Assembly: GCA_036262095.1 (NCBI GenBank)
Contig: DATAJQ010000048.1
Location: forward strand, 1 to 36,155
Direction of reading: 5' to 3'
Length of the DNA stretch: 36,155 nucleotides
Source: Terrimonas_A sp036262095
GTDB taxonomy: Bacteria; Bacteroidota; Bacteroidia; Chitinophagales; Chitinophagaceae
Below, piece by piece: positions 30,438-36,155 of this stretch; the first letter of the stretch is position 1; each line of letters opens with the position of its first letter. The notes beneath the pieces were generated by a model. That model was not told where the DNA came from. It made no database searches and saw only the letters and a list, made by a program, of their open reading frames with translations. Made by a program: the position numbers and the translations under genes.

Positions 30438-33311
30438 TTAAAAGTTCATCATCGGCCTTCTCTGCGGGCCGGAAGAACGGGCTGTTCCGAAATTCTTAAG
30501 GCTATACGTAAATGTCAGCATGAAGTATTGCTGTAAAACAGTATTCTGCTCATCCACAATTTCCAGGCCAGTCACAGTCCTTGTTACACTCTGGTTTTGT
30601 TTTAATAGATCGAACACAGACAATTTCAACTCGCCGGCTTTATTCTTCAGGAATTTCTTGCCAAAGCCCGCATTCCATAAAAGGAAATTAGTATTAAGGC
30701 CAGCCGCTAAACCCGAGTTGGATTGATAGCTCAGATCATTCTGAAGGAACCAACCACTCTTGGTAAGCAGGTTCATCTGGCCACCAACCGCCTGGTTCAC
30801 ATAATTATTGTCTGACGCACTCTGCGTAGTTGTTTTTGCATTATTGATATTAGCATTGTACGAAAGATTGAAATCAACATACTCACTGATATTGCTGGCA
30901 ATAACAAGCCCGCCGGAATAAACATAGTTATTGGTCACTGTCAGCTCCTGGTTGAACTGACCAGGCAATCTTGAATAGGTAAAGCCTGCATTCAGGTTAA
31001 TGGTCGACTTGATAAATTTCACCGGCATACTGTATGTAAAGAATGTGCGCAGGCTTTTATATCCGTCAAGGTTCACCGGCTTTGTAAGTTGAGATCCTTT
31101 TTTCAGCACAATGTTTTGCTGAATGGTAGAGTCACCGATCTGCGGAGAGAACAAGGCGCTGGTAATATAATCCTGCGCTGTTTGCAGGAAGATATTTGCA
31201 AAAAAGCTTTGCCCTTTCTGCGTGTTGGTAAATGTATACCTGCCTGAAACAAAATGCGTATACGATTGCTTCAGATCAGGATTACCCATCGAAACACGCA
31301 GTGGGTTGCTGATATCCACCACATCCTGCAATTGTGTTACTGATGGGAAATTCACATTCGCACGGTAGAAAATGCGGAAACTGCTTTTTGGCGAAACGCG
31401 TTTGCTCCACATCAGGTTGGGCAGTACATTATTGAACGACTGATCCACTTTTGTTACACTTGGATAGATCCGGTCGCTTTGCAACCTGGAATTCTGGAAA
31501 TTCACTCCCACGGAGAATTGGTTGTCACGGCTGGAACCCAAGCGGTAGCTAACCCCTCCATTCTGCGTGGTAACTGTATTATCAAAACGATTGGAAAGTG
31601 TCGGATCAAAAACGGAATACTTATCTGTAAGTGGTTCGTAAGTAAACGTTTGCTGGTCTGCTTTATTCTTCTGATAAGACGGCGCATAGCTGAATTGCAA
31701 CTGGCCGTGCTTGCCTATAGGTTCAGTATAGGAAACATTGGCAGAAAGATTATAACCATTGGTGGGATTATCGCGGAACTGGTTCTGCAAAGAATCCGTC
31801 GGAGGGTTGGTATCAAAATACCTGTACATCGCTTTGCTGTAGCTTTCTCCGTCATTCTGGTTGAAAGTAGTATTGAGGTTGACAGAGAAAGTGCGGCCGC
31901 GTTTGGCAAAACTGTGACGGTAAAGGATATTGTTCCGGAGATTATATCCATGCCTGAGTGAATTGCTGATATTATCAGATGTATTCAATGAATCATTTGC
32001 TCCATAGAAGGTTCTGCCGATAGACTCGGATTCGGATTCATTTTTCTGGAAATTGAGACTTGGATTAATGATCAGCGAATTGCTGGAATCAATCCGGTAT
32101 TCCAGGCGGAGATTAAGGCGGTGGTTGAAGTTCTTGCTGGTAGAATAACTGTTTTGATCAGTGTATTGCGTTTTCACATCCACCGGCAACTGGCTTCTTA
32201 CAATACGGTCGTTTTCGGTAGTGCTGTTGTTAAAGAAATAACTTGCCTGCACATCTACTTTTTTGCCCCATTTATCTGAGAAGTTAATCCCGATCGAATT
32301 GGTTTTGCTGATACCGCTTTGCTGACCAACGGAGAAGTTGTTGCCTCCGCCAAAGCCACCAAAGCCACCACCACCTTGAGGACCGCCGCCGCCGCGGCCG
32401 CCACCGCCACCAAAGTTGCCACCGCCACGGCTATTGCCGCTGCTGGTAAGACCCAACAGGTCCTGTGAAGCAAAATTCTGCTGGTTGATATTGTTAAAAT
32501 TGCCGACAAAAGAAAGTCTTCTGTCTCCTTTGAAAAAGCTCACATTACCTCCGGCAGAATAACGGTCATCTGTACCATAGCCGGCGAATATGCGGCCAAA
32601 CTGGCCATTCTTGATACCAGCCTTGGTAACAATGTTCAATGCTTTCTGTGAGTTGCCGTCGTCAAAACCGGTAAAAGCTGCCTGATCGCTAAGACGGTCG
32701 AAGATCTGTATCTTATCCACTACATCGGAAGGAAGGTTGCGCAAAGCGGCTGTAGCGTCATCGCCAAAGAACTCGCGTCCGTCAATAGTCACTTTCCTCA
32801 CCTGCTCTCCCTGTGCAGTTACAGTACCATCACGATCAACCGTAATGCCTGGCATTTTCTTGATCAGGTCTTCAGTGGTAGCATCCGGGTTTACTTTAAA
32901 CTGGCTCGCATTCAACTGTAATGTATCTCCTTTTTGCTGTGCCGGGGGCACTTTGGATACAACGGTTACACCAGATAGTTCCGTAGCAGATTTGGGAATG
33001 AATAATGTTCCAAGGTCAATAACGGGTGTGGAATCGTTGGTGGCAACAATTTGTCTGTATTGAGCATAGCCACTATAGCTCACTTTTATAAAGAAAGAAT
33101 CTATTGGCAGGTTTTGAAAACGGAATACACCGGTACTGTCAGATATAGCATTATATACACGGGATGAATCTTTGAAAGATGAAAGGGTAAGTGTGGCACT
33201 TTGAAGGGGTTTGCTATCCACGAGGTCCACCAATTTCCCTTTAATGCTTTGAGAATGAGCAGATAGAGCGGAAACCAATAACACCAAAAAAAGTAATCTG
33301 AAATGCTTCAT
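30438..33311 (-). CDS. Outer-membrane beta-barrel protein, TonB-dependent receptor-like
   Basis: The 957-residue protein has a signal peptide (MKHFRLLFLVLLVSALSAHS), a CarboxypepD_reg-like beta-sandwich (about 22-110, KGKLVDLVDSKPLQSATLTL), and a plug domain (about 130-230) with MPGITVDRDGTVTAQGEQV and VTIDGREFFGDD. The remainder is a long beta-barrel with many alternating aromatic strands. A Gly-rich loop (about 295-322, with NFGGGGGRGGGGPQGGGG) lies in an early barrel loop. The strand ending RRPMMNF has a terminal Phe, as typical for BamA-dependent folding. No SusD-like partner is beside it, so the ligand is not predictable. No TonB box was identified with confidence. Confidence 0.88.
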   Translation of the reverse strand: MKHFRLLFLVLLVSALSAHSQSIKGKLVDLVDSKPLQSATLTLSSFKDSSRVYNAISDSTGVFRFQNLPIDSFFIKVSYSGYAQYRQIVATNDSTPVIDLGTLFIPKSATELSGVTVVSKVPPAQQKGDTLQLNASQFKVNPDATTEDLIKKMPGITVDRDGTVTAQGEQVRKVTIDGREFFGDDATAALRNLPSDVVDKIQIFDRLSDQAAFTGFDDGNSQKALNIVTKAGIKNGQFGRIFAGYGTDDRYSAGGNVSFFKGDRRLSFVGNFNNINQQNFASQDLLGLTSSGNSRGGGNFGGGGGRGGGGPQGGGGFGGFGGGNNFSVGQQSGISKTNSIGINFSDKWGKKVDVQASYFFNNSTTENDRIVRSQLPVDVKTQYTDQNSYSTSKNFNHRLNLRLEYRIDSSNSLIINPSLNFQKNESESESIGRTFYGANDSLNTSDNISNSLRHGYNLRNNILYRHSFAKRGRTFSVNLNTTFNQNDGESYSKAMYRYFDTNPPTDSLQNQFRDNPTNGYNLSANVSYTEPIGKHGQLQFSYAPSYQKNKADQQTFTYEPLTDKYSVFDPTLSNRFDNTVTTQNGGVSYRLGSSRDNQFSVGVNFQNSRLQSDRIYPSVTKVDQSFNNVLPNLMWSKRVSPKSSFRIFYRANVNFPSVTQLQDVVDISNPLRVSMGNPDLKQSYTHFVSGRYTFTNTQKGQSFFANIFLQTAQDYITSALFSPQIGDSTIQQNIVLKKGSQLTKPVNLDGYKSLRTFFTYSMPVKFIKSTINLNAGFTYSRLPGQFNQELTVTNNYVYSGGLVIASNISEYVDFNLSYNANINNAKTTTQSASDNNYVNQAVGGQMNLLTKSGWFLQNDLSYQSNSGLAAGLNTNFLLWNAGFGKKFLKNKAGELKLSVFDLLKQNQSVTRTVTGLEIVDEQNTVLQQYFMLTFTYSLKNFGTARSSGPQRRPMMNF

Positions 33312-33533
33312 AATTTATTGTTACGAGTATAGGACGATGAAATTGCTGACAACTTTCGCCGCCCGGTTTTTATTCTCCTGTTCGGTATTCCGGCGGGTGA
33401 TCAGTAATAAAATGGCCCGATATTTTCGGCAATTGAAGCTGAGAACCATGTTTAGCGGAAAATTTCGCCAGTCTTTACCCATTTCGCAGAACTCAAGTAT
33501 CTTGCAGCCTCGTTAAAATCTTTAAGAAGAATT

Positions 33534-34166
33534 ATGGAGTATAGTAAACTTGTTGCCGTAACCGGATTGCCCGGCCTGTATGAATTGATCAATAGTAAGA
33601 ATGACGGAGCTATCGTCCGCTCACTGGATGATAACAGCACCAAATTCGCATCTTCCCGCATTCATAACTTTTCGCATCTCGAAAGCATCGAAGTATACAC
33701 TGTAGGTGATAATGTAAACCTCGTTGAGATCTTCCATGCAATGGACAAAGCAGGTGGTACACTGCCCGATGGAAAAGATAATGGTGCATTAAAAAAGTAT
33801 TTTGAAAAAGCATATCCTGAACTGGATTTTGAAAGAGTATATGCCAGTGATCTGAAAAAGATGGTAAAATGGTTCGAGATACTCAAGAAAAAGAATATCG
33901 AGATCAAACTGTCTGAACAACCTGCAGAAGAAGAAGCACCTGTAGCTGAAGAAGTAAAAGAAGTAGTTGAAGAAAAAGCACCGAAGAAAAAAGCGGCTGC
34001 TAAAAAAGAAGAGAAAGAAGAGGCTCCCAAAAAGAAAGAAGCCAAAAAAGAAACTGCTGCCGAAGAGCCTGTAAAGGAAAAAGCCGCAGCTAAGAAAAAA
34101 GCGGCTCCAAAGAAAGAAGACAAAGAAGAGGCTCCGAAGAAAAAAGCGGCTGCCAAGAAAAAGTAA
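33534..34166 (+). CDS. DUF5606 protein with a Lys/Ala/Glu-rich tail
   Basis: The 210-residue protein has a Bacteroidota DUF5606 domain in about 1-125 (KLVAVTGLPGLYELINSKND, then KYFEKAYPELDFERVYASDL and MVKWFEILKKKNIE). The function of the domain is unknown. From about 127 the sequence becomes a low-complexity tail of Lys, Ala and Glu, with repeated EEAPKKK and AAAKK units; it resembles bacterial histone-H1-like tails and is probably disordered. It could bind nucleic acid, but this is inferred from charge alone. The promoter is not clear. The gene is monocistronic, between divergent beta-barrel and downstream M3 genes. Confidence 0.85.
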   Translation: MEYSKLVAVTGLPGLYELINSKNDGAIVRSLDDNSTKFASSRIHNFSHLESIEVYTVGDNVNLVEIFHAMDKAGGTLPDGKDNGALKKYFEKAYPELDFERVYASDLKKMVKWFEILKKKNIEIKLSEQPAEEEAPVAEEVKEVVEEKAPKKKAAAKKEEKEEAPKKKEAKKETAAEEPVKEKAAAKKKAAPKKEDKEEAPKKKAAAKKK

Positions 34167-34173
34167 TATTTTT

Positions 34174-34245
34174 CGTTGACCGTTGTTCGTTGACCTTTGC
34201 CCGGAAATTCATGCAGCAATGCTATCAATTCGGGCAACGGTCAAC
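34174..34245. repeat. GTTGACC direct and inverted repeat
   Basis: CGTTGACCGTTG (34174-34185) is repeated nearly at once (34188-34199). Each copy can pair with CAACGGTCAAC (34235-34245): the first copy is an 11-base perfect match, while the second extends to 14 of 15 at 34189-34203. An A-run follows the right arm and T-rich sequence precedes the left arm. It may be a REP-like element or end the DUF5606 transcript. Confidence 0.5.
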
Positions 34246-34331
34246 AAAAAAATGAGTTAACTGACAACTTTAAAGCTATAAACTCCGCCTTATGGAAGTT
34301 TGTAGCTTTTTATATTCAAAGAGAATTGATC

Positions 34332-36062
34332 ATGACTTACAGTGCAGAAATAAAAAAACTTCCCCGCCATTTCCTTCCTAAAGACTTTGAAGTGAAAGAC
34401 TGGCCATCATTGGAACCTTATTTTAAAGAATTACTGGACCGCCCGATCGATTCTGCGGCTTCTCTTGAGCAATGGCTCAAAGATATCAGCGAGCTGGAAT
34501 CAGTTGTAAGCGAAGATGCCTGCTGGCGCCAGATAAAGATGACCTGCGATACGGAAAACAAATCGCTGGAAGATGCTTTCAATTTCTTTATGATGGAAAT
34601 ACAGCCGAAGATCCAGCCTTATTCCGATCTGCTGAACCGGAAACTGGTGGATAGTTCTTTTGCTGCACAGCTCGATCATCAGAAATTCTTTACCTACCTG
34701 CGCAACGTTAAAAAGAATATCGACCTGTTCCGTGAAGAGAACATTCCTCTGCAAGCTTCCCTGAATGTGGAAGCGCAGCGCTTCGGTATGATCTCAGGTA
34801 AAATGACCATCACTATGAATGGGCAGGAATACACGTTGCAACAGGCTTCCAAGTTCCTGGAAGATCCTGACCGCAGCATCCGCGAAGAAGCTTACCGGAA
34901 AATAAATGAACGCCGGCTGCAGGATAAAGCAGAGCTGAATGCTTTGTATACTTCACTGTTACAAAAGCGTCACCAGGTTGCACTGAATACCGGCTTTGCC
35001 AATTACCGCGACTTCCGCTTTGCTGAGCTTGGCCGCTTCGATTACACTAAAGAAGATTGCTATCAGTTCCATGAAGCTGTAAAACTGCATGTAATGCCAT
35101 TGGTAGACCAGCTTTATGAAGCGAAAAAGAAAAAGCTGGGCGTTGATACTTTACGCCCCTGGGATATCGAGGCCGAGCCAATAGGCGTGGAGCCATTAAG
35201 GCCTTTTACTACCGGTGAAGAGCTCGTAGAGAAAACCATTGAATGTTTCCGGAAAATGCGTCCTTTCTTTGGCGATTGCCTGGAAAAAATGAGAATGATG
35301 GGGCATCTTGACCTTGAAAGCCGGAAAGGTAAAGCGCCTGGTGGTTATAACTGTCCGCTGGCTGAAAGCGGCGCTCCATTTATTTTTATGAATGCAGCAG
35401 GGCAGTTGGATGATGTTACTACCATGGTACACGAAGGCGGACATGCCATCCATTCATTCCTTGCACATCCATTGGAGCTGAACGGTTTCAAAGAATACCC
35501 AACTGAGATTGCCGAAGTAGCCAGCATGAGCATGGAGCTGTTCAGCATGGACTATTGGAAAGTGTTTTTCAGCAAGCCGGAAGAACTCATCCGGGCCAAA
35601 GAGCAGCAGCTGGAACGGGTGATCACCATTTTCCCATGGATAGCAACGATAGACAAATTCCAGCACTGGATTTATGAAAACCCCAATCATACGGAAGAAG
35701 AAAGAGTGGTCAACTGGCTGCGGATCTCTGATGAGTTCACTTCCTCTGTCATTGATTTTTCGGGATTATCAACCTACCGGCAATATTCCTGGCAGCGTCA
35801 ATTACACCTTTTTGAAGTGCCTTTTTACTATATAGAGTATGGAATTGCCCAATTGGGAGCTATTGGTCTTTGGCAGCAATTCAAGGAAAATCCCGATAAA
35901 GCGATTAATAATTATATAACAGCACTCCAATTGGGAGGAACCCGAACTTTACCGGAACTGTTCAAAGCAGCCGGACTGAATTTCAATTTTTCACCCGGTC
36001 ATATCAGTGGGCTGATGAAATTTGTAAAAACGGAATTGGATAATTTGCAAAAAAGGGCATAA
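34332..36062 (+). CDS. M3 family oligoendopeptidase
   Basis: The 576-residue protein starts at the ATG at 34332 (MTYSAEIKKLPRHFLPKDFE); an open frame back to 34197 crosses the repeat element and has no family support. The zinc site is VHEGGHAIHSFL (His367, Glu368, His371), with a third ligand in TEIAEVASMSME (Glu near 392-395). The length and the N-terminal helical lobe fit PepF/oligoendopeptidase F-like M3 enzymes, which cut short peptides in the cytoplasm. No signal peptide is visible. All key motifs are intact. No operon partner is seen. Confidence 0.93.
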   Translation: MTYSAEIKKLPRHFLPKDFEVKDWPSLEPYFKELLDRPIDSAASLEQWLKDISELESVVSEDACWRQIKMTCDTENKSLEDAFNFFMMEIQPKIQPYSDLLNRKLVDSSFAAQLDHQKFFTYLRNVKKNIDLFREENIPLQASLNVEAQRFGMISGKMTITMNGQEYTLQQASKFLEDPDRSIREEAYRKINERRLQDKAELNALYTSLLQKRHQVALNTGFANYRDFRFAELGRFDYTKEDCYQFHEAVKLHVMPLVDQLYEAKKKKLGVDTLRPWDIEAEPIGVEPLRPFTTGEELVEKTIECFRKMRPFFGDCLEKMRMMGHLDLESRKGKAPGGYNCPLAESGAPFIFMNAAGQLDDVTTMVHEGGHAIHSFLAHPLELNGFKEYPTEIAEVASMSMELFSMDYWKVFFSKPEELIRAKEQQLERVITIFPWIATIDKFQHWIYENPNHTEEERVVNWLRISDEFTSSVIDFSGLSTYRQYSWQRQLHLFEVPFYYIEYGIAQLGAIGLWQQFKENPDKAINNYITALQLGGTRTLPELFKAAGLNFNFSPGHISGLMKFVKTELDNLQKRA

Positions 36063-36114
36063 AAATACCCCTAAAGTGGTATCAGACAAATTCGGAAATC
36101 TCGTTTTTGCTCGT

Positions 36115-36122
36115 TATTTTTG
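36115..36122 (+). promoter_or_regulatory. -7 promoter element at the right window edge
   Basis: TATTTTTG matches TAnnTTTG about 34 bases before the window end and might serve a gene beyond it. No TTG at -33 is seen. The rest of 36063-36155 holds no recognised gene. Confidence 0.25.
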
Positions 36123-36155
36123 GATTCGAATTGAGTTTATCAAATTGTACATGTC

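Noticed and set aside
34197..34331. N-terminal extension of the M3 peptidase
   Set aside because: It would read through the GTTGACC repeat; family similarity begins at the ATG at 34332.

Overview
The window is a piece of a Bacteroidota chromosome, most likely from the Chitinophagaceae or a close relative; the genus cannot be fixed from sequence alone. The evidence is the lineage-typical families (DUF5606, a CarboxypepD_reg-like outer-membrane beta-barrel, LytS/LytTR pairs, SGNH + MBOAT, OB-fold + YceI), weak Shine-Dalgarno signals, and several TAnnTTTG -7 promoter elements, two of them with a TTG -33 element 18 to 20 bases upstream. No tRNA, rRNA, CRISPR array or insertion sequence was seen.

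Region 1 (1-3504) is cell-surface chemistry: a minus-strand run of a GH73-like glucosaminidase, a membrane-anchored SGNH hydrolase and an MBOAT acyltransferase cut by the window edge, facing a divergent PAP2-like membrane protein. Region 2 (3505-12369) is housekeeping: recA, an anchored OB-fold protein with a YceI protein, mgsA, a small lipoprotein, uvrB, a small single-pass membrane protein with a very good promoter, and polA. Region 3 (12426-18434) is signalling and envelope: a multi-PAS NarL-type histidine kinase, a DUF1579 lipoprotein, SRPBCC and DUF1761 proteins, and a LytS-type kinase with its LytTR regulator.

Region 4 (about 18520-28250) is an accessory island on the minus strand. A type I restriction-modification operon starts at a recognisable promoter (27614-27642) and runs: single-TRD half HsdS, HsdM, a rhuM pseudogene, full HsdS, a DUF3800 protein, a protein resembling BECR-fold ribonucleases, HsdR, and a SprT/YgjP-like metalloprotease that overlaps hsdR by four bases. 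A broken radC/JAB gene lies just outside the operon promoter. The DUF3800 + BECR-like pair, one base apart and placed between hsdS and hsdR, is the best candidate here for an undescribed system: possibly a nuclease or toxin module added to the restriction operon. An imperfect 12-base direct repeat brackets the operon.

Region 5 (28254-36155) holds an ECF sigma factor with a small membrane protein (probable anti-sigma factor) and two Spy/CpxP-like proteins ending at a clear terminator, then a large TonB-receptor-like beta-barrel protein, a DUF5606 protein with a histone-like Lys/Ala/Glu tail, and an M3 oligoendopeptidase. Several intergenic palindromes (682-729, 30317-30412, 34174-34245) look like small repeated elements rather than simple terminators.
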